This document shows, piece by piece, positions 37,408-46,183 of a stretch of DNA of 64,000 bases (position 1 is the stretch's first letter; every line of letters starts with the position of its first letter). The stretch comes from Pontixanthobacter rizhaonensis (GTDB taxonomy: Bacteria > Pseudomonadota > Alphaproteobacteria > Sphingomonadales > Sphingomonadaceae): positions 744,001-808,000 of the forward strand of contig NZ_JABCRE010000003.1 of the NCBI RefSeq assembly GCF_012972675.1, in the 5' to 3' direction. Under the pieces are notes generated by a model. The model saw only the letters and a list, made by a program, of their open reading frames with translations, searched no databases and had not been told where the DNA came from. A program made the position numbers and the translations under genes.

Positions 37408-37517
37408 TTTAGAAAGCGATCTATACGCTTCCTTGCGACCCGAAGGGCTCTTACTTCCATGTATAGAGTTCCTCGACTTTAGGGGGCAGTTCCGGAAATG
37501 GGGCTGCCCCTTTTTTT
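37408..37517 (+). ncRNA. candidate small RNA with Rho-independent terminator, upstream of the DUF885 gene
   Basis: The 327-base pyrD-DUF885 gap has no protein gene, yet holds a strong rightward terminator: GGGGCAG (37483-37489) pairs with CTGCCCC (37504-37510), followed by seven T (37511-37517). Nothing rightward precedes it except a -10-like TACAAT at 37396-37401, which would start RNA near 37408. A 7-bp hairpin TCTATAC/GTATAGA (37420-37426 and 37461-37467) precedes the terminator. The exposed segments CTTCCTTG, ACTTCCATG and TTCCTC are anti-ribosome-binding-site-like, as in several alphaproteobacterial sRNAs. It could instead be a leader attenuator for the DUF885 gene, which starts 91 bases later. 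Boundaries are approximate. Confidence 0.6.
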
Positions 37518-37608
37518 GCGTAATCTGGGCGTGGTGTGCCGGTTAGTCTGGCCGACGCTGCCATTTCCTGATTAAAGGCCCGTCATTATTTCTGTTTGGA
37601 GATGTGCG

Positions 37609-39465
37609 ATGGTCCGTAAATATCTGATGCTCGGCTGCGGGGCTGTTAGCCTTGCGGCATGTTCTTCTACCTATAGCGAACCTGTGAGTACGGCCGCATC
37701 TGCTGCGCCCGTTTCCGCTGAGGGTTCTGCTGCGGCTGAAGCACCTGCGCAGACAATCAACGGGCTGTTTGAAGAATACGACGCGGCTCAGCTTGAACTG
37801 TCTCCTTTGTCAAAGGCATATCGCGGTATTCGGGACGATGATTACAGCAAGTGGGGCGATTTCTCCGATGCGGCTGAAGTGGCAAGTAACGATTTGCTGC
37901 AATCGACCGCGCAGACGATGCGCGGCACTTATGATCTGGCAGAACTGTCAGATCAGGATGCGCTGTCTTACCGGTTATTTGAAGCCGTTGCAGAGCGCGG
38001 AGCCGAGCGGTTTAGGTTCCGTAAATATGGTTATGTCTTTGACCAGATGAATGGCGCGCAAAGCCAGCTTCCGGCGTTTTTGATCAATATTCACCGGGTT
38101 TCAACGCCAAGCGATGCGGCCGCCTATGTTGAGAGGATACGCGGGCTGGGGCCAGCGATTGATGCCTTAACCGCCGAGTCAAAAGCGCGCGCAGACGCGG
38201 GTGTGATGCCGCCGGACTGGGTGTATCCCTATGTCATCAAGGACATTGAAAACCTGCTTGCAGCCGGTGATGATAACGCGGTGTTGGAAGACTTTTCCGC
38301 GAAGTTGGCCGGTCTATCACAGGCGGCGGGAGAGTCATCTGAAGCGTTGGACACTCTCGGCAAGGCCGCCCCATTGGCCTGGAATCAGCATGCCTTGCCC
38401 GCCTATCAACGGCTTTTGGCGGAACTGAAGCGGCAACAGGCCATCGCCCCGACCGATGATGGCGTTTGGCGCTTTCCCGAAGGTGCAGCCTATTATAAGG
38501 CGCTTCTCGCAAACTATACCACGACCGATCTTACTGCTGATGAAATCCACGACATCGGTCTGCGCGAGGTCGAGCGTATCCATGGTGAGATGCGCGCTAT
38601 TATGAAGACGGTCGGTTTTGAAGGCAGTCTGCAGGATTTCTTCCAGTTTACGCGTACCGACGACCAGTTCTTCTACACCAGCCGCGAAGAATATATCGCC
38701 GATGCGACGGCCAAAATTGATGCGCTCGGCGAAAAGATGCCGGAGTTTTTCGGTGTGCTACCAACCGATCCTCTGGTGATTAAACCGGTCGAGGCGTTTC
38801 GTGAGCAAAGCGCTGGTAAGGCGTTTTATCAGCGGCCTGCCCCCGATGGCTCGCGCCCCGGTACCTATTACGTGAACCTGTATAATCTGCGCGATATGTC
38901 GAAGAATGAAATGGAGGCGCTCGCTTATCATGAAGGCCTGCCTGGCCACCATTTGCAGCTTTCCATTCAAACGCAGCTTGGTGATGTACCTGCGTTTCGC
39001 CGCTTTGGCGGTGTGACTGCCTATTCGGAAGGTTGGGGCCTGTATTCGGAGGAATTGGGTAAAGATATGGGTTTCTATCAAGACCCTTACTCCGATTTTG
39101 GCCGTTTGGGCATGGAGCTATGGCGCGCGTGTAGGTTGGTGGTCGATACAGGGCTGCACCACAAGCGGTGGAGCCGAGAGAAAGCGATTCAATATCTGAC
39201 GGATAATACGCCCAATCCAGACGGTGATATTCGCAAGGCGATTGAGCGCTATGCTGTCTATCCCGGGCAAGCCACAGCCTACATGATTGGCAAGCTTAAG
39301 ATCATGGAACTGCGGTCACGGGCGAAAACCGAGCTGGGGACCGCCTATGACATTCGTGAATTCCACGATGTCATCCTGAAGAATGGCCCGGTTCCGCTGT
39401 CGATTATGGAAGAGAATGTCGATAATTTCATTCGCGCCCGCAAAGCGTCGATGACGGAGGACTAG
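37609..39465 (+). CDS. DUF885 family lipoprotein, predicted metallopeptidase
   Basis: A 618-residue predicted exported lipoprotein (signal then LAAC lipobox, Cys18). The DUF885 domain fills most of the chain. Near residue 445 the motif YHEGLPGHHLQ resembles a zinc-binding HExxxGHH arrangement, with EGWGLYSEELG providing a possible further ligand. Relatives are described as peptidases, but the substrate is unknown. The start ATG at 37609 is supported by the signal peptide. It begins 91 bases after the terminator of the candidate small RNA. Confidence 0.85.
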   Translation: MVRKYLMLGCGAVSLAACSSTYSEPVSTAASAAPVSAEGSAAAEAPAQTINGLFEEYDAAQLELSPLSKAYRGIRDDDYSKWGDFSDAAEVASNDLLQSTAQTMRGTYDLAELSDQDALSYRLFEAVAERGAERFRFRKYGYVFDQMNGAQSQLPAFLINIHRVSTPSDAAAYVERIRGLGPAIDALTAESKARADAGVMPPDWVYPYVIKDIENLLAAGDDNAVLEDFSAKLAGLSQAAGESSEALDTLGKAAPLAWNQHALPAYQRLLAELKRQQAIAPTDDGVWRFPEGAAYYKALLANYTTTDLTADEIHDIGLREVERIHGEMRAIMKTVGFEGSLQDFFQFTRTDDQFFYTSREEYIADATAKIDALGEKMPEFFGVLPTDPLVIKPVEAFREQSAGKAFYQRPAPDGSRPGTYYVNLYNLRDMSKNEMEALAYHEGLPGHHLQLSIQTQLGDVPAFRRFGGVTAYSEGWGLYSEELGKDMGFYQDPYSDFGRLGMELWRACRLVVDTGLHHKRWSREKAIQYLTDNTPNPDGDIRKAIERYAVYPGQATAYMIGKLKIMELRSRAKTELGTAYDIREFHDVILKNGPVPLSIMEENVDNFIRARKASMTED

Positions 39466-39535
39466 CCCCTCTTATCTGCTAACGACTCGCAACAGGTGTT
39501 TTGCCGTTGAAAGGGTGGAATCGCGCGACTAGATG

Positions 39536-39560
39536 AAATTGGAACGAATCAGTCCAATTT
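39536..39560. promoter_or_regulatory. perfect inverted repeat upstream of the SUF operon, possible Rrf2-regulator operator
   Basis: AAATTGGA (39536-39543) and TCCAATTT (39553-39560) form a perfect 8-bp inverted repeat around a 9-base spacer. The repeat ends 14 bases before the ATG of the Rrf2 regulator gene, overlapping the expected promoter. Rrf2 proteins such as IscR and SufR bind dyads in this kind of position and usually repress their own operon. The dyad is direct; the binding protein is inferred. Confidence 0.6.
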
Positions 39561-39574
39561 AAGTTTACTCTGAT

Positions 39575-40000
39575 ATGCGATTGTCCAATCTTGCCGATTA
39601 CGCCGTTGTTACTATGGCTGCCGCTGCACAGCATTGCGGTGGCGGCCGTGTATCTGCGTCTGAATTGGCGGCGGAAACCGGCTTGCCGGGGCCAACCGTC
39701 CAGAAAGTTGTCAGCAAGCTTACTGCGGCAAGCTTGCTCCGCTCTGTTCGCGGTGCGGGGGGCGGTTTGCAGCTCGCTCGCCCGGCAGCGGCCATTACTT
39801 TGGCTGATATTGTCGAAGCCATTGAAGGGCCTATTGCGCTGACGGCCTGCGTGGACAGCAATGCGCACGAATGCGGACTGGAACAGAATTGCGCGGTCCG
39901 GCCTCACTGGCCAATTGTTAATCAAGCACTGCGCGGCGCGTTGGCGGATATTCCGCTCACGCGTTTGGCGCAAACTACACCTCATCAGGAACTGGTATGA
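39575..40000 (+). CDS. Rrf2-family SUF operon regulator
   Basis: A 141-residue DNA-binding regulator. The N-terminal winged helix reads [16 protein letters not shown] and [20 protein letters not shown]. Cys92, Cys100 and Cys106 ([15 protein letters not shown]) fit the Fe-S-binding site of Rrf2/IscR-type proteins. As first gene of the SUF operon it most likely senses cluster status and represses the operon via the inverted repeat at 39536-39560. The stop overlaps sufB by ATGA. Confidence 0.92.
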   Translation: MRLSNLADYAVVTMAAAAQHCGGGRVSASELAAETGLPGPTVQKVVSKLTAASLLRSVRGAGGGLQLARPAAAITLADIVEAIEGPIALTACVDSNAHECGLEQNCAVRPHWPIVNQALRGALADIPLTRLAQTTPHQELV

Positions 40001-41520
40001 ACGAACAAACCACTCTGTCGGGCGACAAGATCTTGGATGCTGCCCCTGAAGAAGAAATTCAGGACAAGGCGGCACGCGATGCCGCCAAAAGCCTGGAGAC
40101 GTATGAGCACGGGTTCTCGTCTGATATTGAGCAGGAATTCGCGCCGAAGGGTCTGAACGAAGATACTGTGCGGTTTATCAGCGGCAAAAAGGAAGAGCCG
40201 CAATGGATGCTCGATTGGCGTCTCAAAGCGTTCCGTATGTGGCAGACGATGGAAGAGCCGGATTGGGCCAAGCTGGGCTATCCAAAAATCGATTATCAAG
40301 ACGCGTATTATTATGCGGCACCGACGAAGAAACCCGTACTGGGTTCTTTGGATGAACTCGATCCGGAAATTAAGCGGGTTTACGATAAGCTGGGTATCCC
40401 AATCGCCGAGCAGGAAGTGCTCGCCGGTGTGGAAGGCGCACGCAAAGTTGCGGTCGATGCGGTGTTTGACAGTGTATCGGTTGCCACAACCTTTCGCGAA
40501 GAGCTTGAAAAGGCAGGTGTTATCTTCCGGTCGATCTCTGAAGCGATCAAGGAATATCCTGATCTGGTGAAGAAGTGGCTCGGCAAAGTGGTGCCGATGC
40601 AGGATAATTACTTCGCGACGCTCAATTGCGCGGTGTTTTCGGATGGAACCTTTGTCTACATCCCAGAAGGTGTCCGCTGTCCGATGGAGCTGAGCACCTA
40701 TTTCCGGATTAATGCGGAGAATACCGGCCAGTTTGAGCGGACACTGATTGTGGCGGAAAAAGGCAGCTATGTGTCTTATCTGGAAGGCTGCACCGCGCCG
40801 ATGCGCGACGAGAACCAATTGCACGCAGCAGTGGTTGAACTTGTCGCGATGGACGACGCCGAGATCAAATATTCGACCGTTCAAAACTGGTATCCGGGTG
40901 ACGCTGAAGGCAAGGGCGGGATCTATAATTTCGTCACCAAACGCGCTTTGTGCCAAGGCGCGCGCTCCAAAGTGAGCTGGACCCAAGTGGAAACGGGCAG
41001 CGCGGTCACTTGGAAGTACCCGTCATGCGTCCTCAATGGCGAAGACAGCGTGGGTGAGTTTTACTCTGTCGCAGTGACTAACAATTACCAGCAGGCCGAT
41101 ACCGGCACCAAGATGATCCATAACGGCAAGGGAAGCCGCTCTACGATCATCTCCAAGGGTATTAGCGCCGGCAAGTCTGACAACACCTATCGCGGGCTTG
41201 TTCGGGTTGGCGCCAATGCAGATAATGTCCGCAACTTCACGCAATGTGACAGTCTGTTGCTCGGCGATACCTGCGGTGCGCATACCGTGCCGTATATCGA
41301 AGTGAAAAACCCAACCGCCCAGATCGAGCACGAGGCAACGACCAGTAAAATCAGCGACGACCAGCTGTTCTATGCCATGCAGCGCGGATTGGGCGAAGAA
41401 GAAGCGGTCGGGCTGATCGTCAATGGCTTTGCCAAAGAAGTGCTCAAGCAATTGCCTATGGAATTCGCTGTGGAAGCGCAAAAGCTGCTGGGAATCAGCC
41501 TAGAAGGTTCGGTCGGATAG
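39997..41520 (+). CDS. sufB: Fe-S cluster scaffold component SufB
   Basis: SufB forms the SufBCD scaffold complex on which Fe-S clusters are built. The 507-residue protein has the SufB body ([52 protein letters not shown]) and the C-terminal beta-helix region including the conserved Cys near [17 protein letters not shown], the cluster-site residue in characterised SufB. It starts in the regulator by ATGA overlap. Two additional genes separate it from sufC. Confidence 0.97.
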   Translation: MNEQTTLSGDKILDAAPEEEIQDKAARDAAKSLETYEHGFSSDIEQEFAPKGLNEDTVRFISGKKEEPQWMLDWRLKAFRMWQTMEEPDWAKLGYPKIDYQDAYYYAAPTKKPVLGSLDELDPEIKRVYDKLGIPIAEQEVLAGVEGARKVAVDAVFDSVSVATTFREELEKAGVIFRSISEAIKEYPDLVKKWLGKVVPMQDNYFATLNCAVFSDGTFVYIPEGVRCPMELSTYFRINAENTGQFERTLIVAEKGSYVSYLEGCTAPMRDENQLHAAVVELVAMDDAEIKYSTVQNWYPGDAEGKGGIYNFVTKRALCQGARSKVSWTQVETGSAVTWKYPSCVLNGEDSVGEFYSVAVTNNYQQADTGTKMIHNGKGSRSTIISKGISAGKSDNTYRGLVRVGANADNVRNFTQCDSLLLGDTCGAHTVPYIEVKNPTAQIEHEATTSKISDDQLFYAMQRGLGEEEAVGLIVNGFAKEVLKQLPMEFAVEAQKLLGISLEGSVG

Positions 41521-41559
41521 TCATGACCCGCAAGACAACTCATACATGGAGAATACACC

Positions 41560-42021
41560 ATGCTTAGCATTGCATTGGCATCGTTCGTTATCGGACTGCA
41601 GTCGCAGGCGGCTATTGCTGAATACCCTGAACAACCTAAGACTTGGACTATCGAGTACCCGTTCGTAATCGACGCCTCCGTGGCTGGTTACTACAACTGC
41701 CTTCAGTCTGAGGAGGTAATCGCTGGTGAAGGCTATACTTTTGAAGGGCAGCATCGCAAGGCCGTTGAATCGTGTGAGAAGAAAGGCAAGCAGGCCCAAA
41801 AGGACGCGAATGCCATCCTTGCCAAATCTGGCCGCTATCCTGCAATGACTCCCGAGAAAGTATCTCTGGTGTTTGAAACGCTCCGCAAGATTCATATCGA
41901 GCGCGGTAGAGATATTGATGTACAAATTGCACAAGATCTGGCGGGCAACCCTTATGCTGACCAAATCCAGACATCCGCTAGTCAAAATGACCCTTCTGTT
42001 GGTGAGGACGAGGGCCTGTGA
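41560..42021 (+). CDS. exported protein of unknown function inside the SUF operon
   Basis: A 153-residue protein with an N-terminal signal peptide (hydrophobic stretch, cut near AIA, residue 20). The mature part has just two cysteines (Cys47, Cys72) and no recognised domain. A TGGAGAA ribosome-binding site precedes the ATG. It sits between sufB and the DUF559 gene, overlapping the latter by four bases. No link to Fe-S assembly is known; operon position is the only clue. Confidence 0.7.
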   Translation: MLSIALASFVIGLQSQAAIAEYPEQPKTWTIEYPFVIDASVAGYYNCLQSEEVIAGEGYTFEGQHRKAVESCEKKGKQAQKDANAILAKSGRYPAMTPEKVSLVFETLRKIHIERGRDIDVQIAQDLAGNPYADQIQTSASQNDPSVGEDEGL

Positions 42022-42524
42022 CCGAGCGCAAGAAACTCTCCTTGGGCTCCGGTGAGGCAACTAAAGCTGACAAAACTGCGGGTTGGAATATTTCCGAAGC
42101 GCGCAAGGATAAGCTTTATGATCGGGCGCGGTTTAACCGCCGGCATCCGACGGCTGCGCATAAGCAGCTTTGGGCGGTTCTGAAGGATAAAGGCCTCAAT
42201 AATTTTGCGTTTAACCGTGAGGTTGTGATGGGCTCTTCTGTGGTCGACTTTGCGTGTAAAACCCGTTGGCTGGTTGTTGAAATCAGCGGTGAGACCGACG
42301 CCGATCACACGATAGAACAATTATCCGATCGCAAGCTTAACGACGTTGGGGTGCGGGTAATGCGCTTTTCCCAAATAGAGGTCATGGAAGATCTCGATAC
42401 TGTCGTTGCGACTATTGGCGCAGAGCTGGACAAGCCATTTGAACGTCCACGTATCGCAGCCGGTAACACAATCCAATTTGGCGACAATGATGGCGAAGAG
42501 CGGTTTCACCGCAGCCGCTATTAA
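42018..42524 (+). CDS. DUF559 (VSR/PD-(D/E)XK-like) protein in the SUF operon
   Basis: A 168-residue protein with a DUF559 nuclease-like domain: RRHPTAAHKQLWAVLKDKGL, FNREVVMGSSVVDFACKTRW (with the conserved Asp), LVVEISGETD (conserved Glu) and GVRVMRFSQIEVMEDLDTVV. These are the metal-binding core positions of VSR-type endonucleases, but many DUF559 proteins have no known nuclease activity. It starts at GTG 42018 (GTGA overlap with the secreted unknown) and ends 34 bases before sufC. Its tail is Arg/His-rich. Confidence 0.85.
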   Translation: MTERKKLSLGSGEATKADKTAGWNISEARKDKLYDRARFNRRHPTAAHKQLWAVLKDKGLNNFAFNREVVMGSSVVDFACKTRWLVVEISGETDADHTIEQLSDRKLNDVGVRVMRFSQIEVMEDLDTVVATIGAELDKPFERPRIAAGNTIQFGDNDGEERFHRSRY

Positions 42525-42558
42525 TCCCATTCAATTCCTTGAAAGACGCAGATCAATT

Positions 42559-43311
42559 ATGCTGAAAATTGAAAACCTTCACGCCACGGTCGGTGATACC
42601 GAAATTCTCAAAGGTTTAACCCTGGAAGTAGACGCGGGCGAAGTGCACGCCATTATGGGCCCCAATGGCGCCGGTAAAAGTACACTCTCTTATGTTTTGG
42701 GCGGCCGGCCAGGCTACGAAGTGACTTCCGGTTCGGTCAGCTTTGATGGCAAGGATCTGCTTGATATGGACCCGCATGAGCGGGCCGCTGAAGGACTGTT
42801 CCTCGGCTTCCAATATCCGGTTGAGATACCCGGTGTTTCCAATGTGCAGTTTTTGCGGGAGGCGCTGAATGCCCAGCGCGCTGCACGCGGTGAAGAACCG
42901 CTATCGGGCGGCGACTTTCTGAAACTGGCACGTGAAAAAGCAGGCCTGCTCAAACTCGATATGGAAATGCTCAAGCGGCAGGTGAATGTCGGGTTTTCCG
43001 GCGGCGAGAAAAAGCGTTCCGAGATGGTTCAGATGGGTATCTTGGGTCCGAAATTCGCAGTTCTTGATGAAACCGATAGCGGTTTGGACATCGATGCATT
43101 GCGTATTGTGGGTGACGGCATCAACCAAATAATGCGCGCAGACAATAAGGGCGTTCTCCTGATTACTCACTATCAACGCCTGCTTGATTATGTGAAGCCC
43201 GACAAAGTGCACGTTCTTGCTGATGGCCGGATCGTGAAGACAGGCGGCCCTGACTTGGCGCTCCGTCTGGAGAGTGAAGGCTATGACGGCATTATGGCGG
43301 AAGCGGCATAA
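42559..43311 (+). CDS. sufC: Fe-S assembly ATPase SufC
   Basis: The ABC-type ATPase that drives conformational change of SufBD. The 250-residue chain has Walker A GPNGAGKST, signature FSGGEKKRSEMVQM, Walker B FAVLDETDSGLDID and the H-loop in GVLLITHYQRLL, all in SufC form. ATG at 42559 gives MLKIENLHATVGDTEILKGL. Its stop shares one base with the sufD start (TAATG). Confidence 0.97.
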   Translation: MLKIENLHATVGDTEILKGLTLEVDAGEVHAIMGPNGAGKSTLSYVLGGRPGYEVTSGSVSFDGKDLLDMDPHERAAEGLFLGFQYPVEIPGVSNVQFLREALNAQRAARGEEPLSGGDFLKLAREKAGLLKLDMEMLKRQVNVGFSGGEKKRSEMVQMGILGPKFAVLDETDSGLDIDALRIVGDGINQIMRADNKGVLLITHYQRLLDYVKPDKVHVLADGRIVKTGGPDLALRLESEGYDGIMAEAA

Positions 43312-44075
43312 TGACGGTCACTGCTCTCCCCACAACACGCGAAGAGGATTGGCGTTACAGCGACGCTGAATTCCTCAAGCAAGCGGACCCTGTAGTGATC
43401 CACAATTGGCGGACGGTTACGGTCCTAGCTGGTGAAACTGTTCGCGAAGTGCAAAACTACCTCCCGGTTGACCACCCGGACGGCGTGATGGAACGGGTAC
43501 GCGTCCACGTCGGTGCAGGCGGCCGTTTTGAAAGCTTCGCCACATTGGCGGGCAATCACTATGGCCGTGTCGAGGTTGAAGTAACGCTGGAAGACGGCGC
43601 GCATTTTGAATTTGGCGGTGTCACATTGGGCGGTGGCGATAGCGTGCAGGAATTCGTGACCCGCACCAAACACGCGCATCCAAATGCAACATCTAACCAA
43701 GTGATCCGCGCGGTCCAATGGGGCAAGTCAGTTGGTAATTTCTTGGGCAGGATTGAAGTCGCGCGTGATGCTCAAAAGACGGACGCAGGCCAGAACTTCC
43801 GCGCTATTTTGCTGGAAAAGGGTGCGACGGCGAATACCAAACCGGAACTGGAAATCTTCGCCGATGATGTACTGTGCGCGCACGGTGCCGCTATCGGTCA
43901 GCTGGATGAGCAAGCGCGGTATTATATGGCAGCGCGCGGAATTCCGCCGCACATTGCCCGCAAGTTATTGATCCAAGCATTCATTGGTGATGCTTTTGCT
44001 GAATTGGATGATGCGGAGCAGCGCGAAGCGATGCTCGACCATGCCTTGGCCGCGCTGGATGCGGGGGCAATGTGA
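43311..44075 (+). CDS. sufD: Fe-S assembly protein SufD
   Basis: Partner of SufB in the scaffold complex. The 254-residue chain is shorter than typical enteric SufD (about 420) because the N-terminal helical domain is reduced, which is usual in sphingomonads. The beta-helix core is recognisable (GAGGRFESFATLAG) together with the C-terminal DDVLCAHGAAIGQLDEQARY and the closing MAARGIPPHIARKLLIQAF. Coupled to sufC (TAATG) and sufS (GTGA overlap). Confidence 0.92.
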   Translation: MTVTALPTTREEDWRYSDAEFLKQADPVVIHNWRTVTVLAGETVREVQNYLPVDHPDGVMERVRVHVGAGGRFESFATLAGNHYGRVEVEVTLEDGAHFEFGGVTLGGGDSVQEFVTRTKHAHPNATSNQVIRAVQWGKSVGNFLGRIEVARDAQKTDAGQNFRAILLEKGATANTKPELEIFADDVLCAHGAAIGQLDEQARYYMAARGIPPHIARKLLIQAFIGDAFAELDDAEQREAMLDHALAALDAGAM

Positions 44076-45292
44076 CGCAAGCAGCTATTCTTTCTCGCAA
44101 AGCTGACTTTCCCGGGCTGATGACACCGGGCGGAGACGCTTGGCATTATCTCGACACCGCTGCGACCGCGCAAAAGCCGCAGGCTGTGATCGACGCGATG
44201 AGCAATGCACTGGGCCGTGACTATGCGACGGTCCATCGCGGCGTGTATTCCCGATCCGCCGATATGACACTGGCCTACGAAGCCGCACGGCGCCGCGTTG
44301 CCGATTTTATCGGCGCAAAGTCGGAAAACGAGATCGTGTTTGTGCGCGGCGCGACCGAAGGGATCAATCTGGTTGCGCATAGTTGGGGCGGCTTGAATCT
44401 GAAAGCCGGTGACCGGATTATGCTGAGCCAGTTGGAGCATCATTCCAACATTGTGCCGTGGCAAATGATTGCCAAGGCCACTGGCGCCGAGATTGATGTC
44501 TGCCCGCTAACCGACGACCATTTGATTGATCTTGATGCGTTAGAGACAATGCTCACGCCGCAGCACAAAATCGTTGCGCTTGCCCATGTTTCCAATGTGC
44601 TCGGTTCTATTTTGGGTGTGAAGCGGGCTGCAAAGCTAGCCCATTCCGTCGGTGCCAAGCTGCTGCTCGATGGCTGCCAAGCGGCCCCGCGGATGCGGCT
44701 GAGTATGACAGAGCTCGACTGCGATTTCTATGTTTTGTCCGCACATAAGCTATACGGGCCGACCGGTATTGGTGTCCTGTGGGCACGTGAAGAACTGCTG
44801 GCCGCGATGCCACCCTACCAAGGTGGAGGCGCGATGATCGACACCGTGACCTTTGAAAACTCGACCTATGCCCCGCCGCCACAACGGTTTGAGGCAGGGA
44901 CGCCGATGATTACAGAAGCCATCGCTTTGCATGCGGCGATTGATTACACACAAGCGCTGGATATGGAGCAGCTATTTGCCCATGAAAGCGCGCTGGCTGC
45001 CAAGCTGCGCAGTGAATTGCGTGCTATGAACTCCATCCGTTTGTTTGGGCCGGACAAATCTGCGGGTATAGTCTCGTTTGAAATGGAAGGGGTTCATCCG
45101 CACGATTTGGGCACCATATTGGATGAAGAAAATGTCGCAATTCGGGCGGGCCATCACTGCGCACAGCCATTGATGGCGCATCTGGGCGTATCGGCAACGG
45201 CACGCGCCAGTTTTGGGCTTTATAGCGACGAGAGCGATATTGACGCGCTGCTGCGCGGAATTGAACGGACGACAAGGATTTTTGGGCAATGA
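44072..45292 (+). CDS. sufS: cysteine desulfurase SufS (group II)
   Basis: A PLP enzyme that removes sulfur from cysteine for cluster assembly. The 406-residue chain has the substrate site near FPGLMTPGGDAWHYLDTAAT, the PLP Lys in FYVLSAHKLYGPTGIGVLW, and the persulfide Cys in RAGHHCAQPLMAHLGV. The GTG start at 44072 overlaps the sufD stop. It ends in an overlap with the DUF59 gene. Confidence 0.96.
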   Translation: MTQAAILSRKADFPGLMTPGGDAWHYLDTAATAQKPQAVIDAMSNALGRDYATVHRGVYSRSADMTLAYEAARRRVADFIGAKSENEIVFVRGATEGINLVAHSWGGLNLKAGDRIMLSQLEHHSNIVPWQMIAKATGAEIDVCPLTDDHLIDLDALETMLTPQHKIVALAHVSNVLGSILGVKRAAKLAHSVGAKLLLDGCQAAPRMRLSMTELDCDFYVLSAHKLYGPTGIGVLWAREELLAAMPPYQGGGAMIDTVTFENSTYAPPPQRFEAGTPMITEAIALHAAIDYTQALDMEQLFAHESALAAKLRSELRAMNSIRLFGPDKSAGIVSFEMEGVHPHDLGTILDEENVAIRAGHHCAQPLMAHLGVSATARASFGLYSDESDIDALLRGIERTTRIFGQ

Positions 45293-45801
45293 CCGGACCA
45301 ATGACTGGAAATGCAAACCAAGAGCGTAAAATTGCTGTCGAGGAAGTAGTCGCGGTTGCTCCTGCCAAGCGCGCACGTGTCGAAGATGCAGTAGAACCTG
45401 CGCCTGAAAGCATGGGCGAGAAGCTGGAGCGCAAGCGTGACTACCTGGAAGGCTTTCTCCAGAAAAAGCCTGAGCAGGTTGCTGATGGCGAACCGGGCGG
45501 TGCAATTCACGACGCGGTGATCGCCGCCTTGAAAGAGATTTATGATCCGGAGATCCCGGTCAATATTTACGATTTGGGTCTAATCTACGGCGTTGAAGTG
45601 GATGACGAAAGCGATGTGGTGGTCAGCATGACGCTGACCACGCCGAACTGCCCGGTCGCTGAATCCATGCCAGCTGAAGTTGAGCTGAGAGCAGGATCGG
45701 TACCGGGTGTCCGCGATGCAGAGGTTGTGTTGGTGTGGGACCCGCCATGGGACCCGCAGAAGATGAGCGATGAAGCCCGCCTTGAACTGGGGATGCTATA
45801 A
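45289..45801 (+). CDS. SUF-associated DUF59 (MIP18-like) protein, SufT-type
   Basis: A 170-residue protein. The C-terminal DUF59 domain (IYDPEIPVNIYDLGLIYGVE, then LTTPNCPVAESMPAEVE with the conserved Cys) supports a Fe-S maturation role, as for SufT. Some 65 N-terminal residues are extra, basic and low-complexity (VAVAPAKRARVEDAV), unlike the short family core. It overlaps sufS by ATGA and sufA by TAATG. Confidence 0.88.
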   Translation: MTGPMTGNANQERKIAVEEVVAVAPAKRARVEDAVEPAPESMGEKLERKRDYLEGFLQKKPEQVADGEPGGAIHDAVIAALKEIYDPEIPVNIYDLGLIYGVEVDDESDVVVSMTLTTPNCPVAESMPAEVELRAGSVPGVRDAEVVLVWDPPWDPQKMSDEARLELGML

Positions 45802-46157
45802 TGGTTGACGTAAAAACCCGGCAGGTCCCGGCCGCTGTTACGCTGACGCAAGGGGCAGAGGCCCGTATTGCGCATCTGATGTCGCAAGCTCCCGCTGATG
45901 CTATCGGCGTGAAACTATCGACCCCTCGCCGGGGGTGCTCCGGTTTGGCTTACTCGGTCGATTATGTGACCGAAGAAGTAAAGTTTGACGAGAAAATCGA
46001 AACCCCAGGTGGTATTTTTTACATCGACGGGGCCAGCGTACTCTATCTTGTTGGATCTGTGATGGACTGGGTCGAGGATGATTTCACCGCTGGCTTCACC
46101 TTTGAAAACCCCAACGCCAAAGGCGCCTGCGGCTGTGGTGAAAGCTTCATGGTCTGA
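45801..46157 (+). CDS. sufA: A-type iron-sulfur carrier SufA/IscA
   Basis: A 118-residue carrier with the three A-type cysteines: one in RRGCSGLAYSVDYV and the pair in KGACGCGESF. It closes the SUF operon and presumably receives clusters from the SufBCD complex. ATG shares one base with the preceding stop. It converges on the duplicated unknown gene, with 26 bases between the stops and no strong terminator seen. Confidence 0.93.
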   Translation: MVDVKTRQVPAAVTLTQGAEARIAHLMSQAPADAIGVKLSTPRRGCSGLAYSVDYVTEEVKFDEKIETPGGIFYIDGASVLYLVGSVMDWVEDDFTAGFTFENPNAKGACGCGESFMV

Positions 46158-46183
46158 CGCGATCTATGCGGCGGCCGCTGCCC

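Noticed and set aside
39985-40986. A long leftward open frame opposite sufB
   Set aside because: It lies fully antisense to a clear SufB protein, has no recognisable domain and its codons mirror the sense frame; a shadow frame.
42018-42524. DUF559 gene as a mobile-element endonuclease
   Set aside because: No flanking repeats, integrase or transposase; it is tightly packed in the SUF operon, so it reads as a resident gene.
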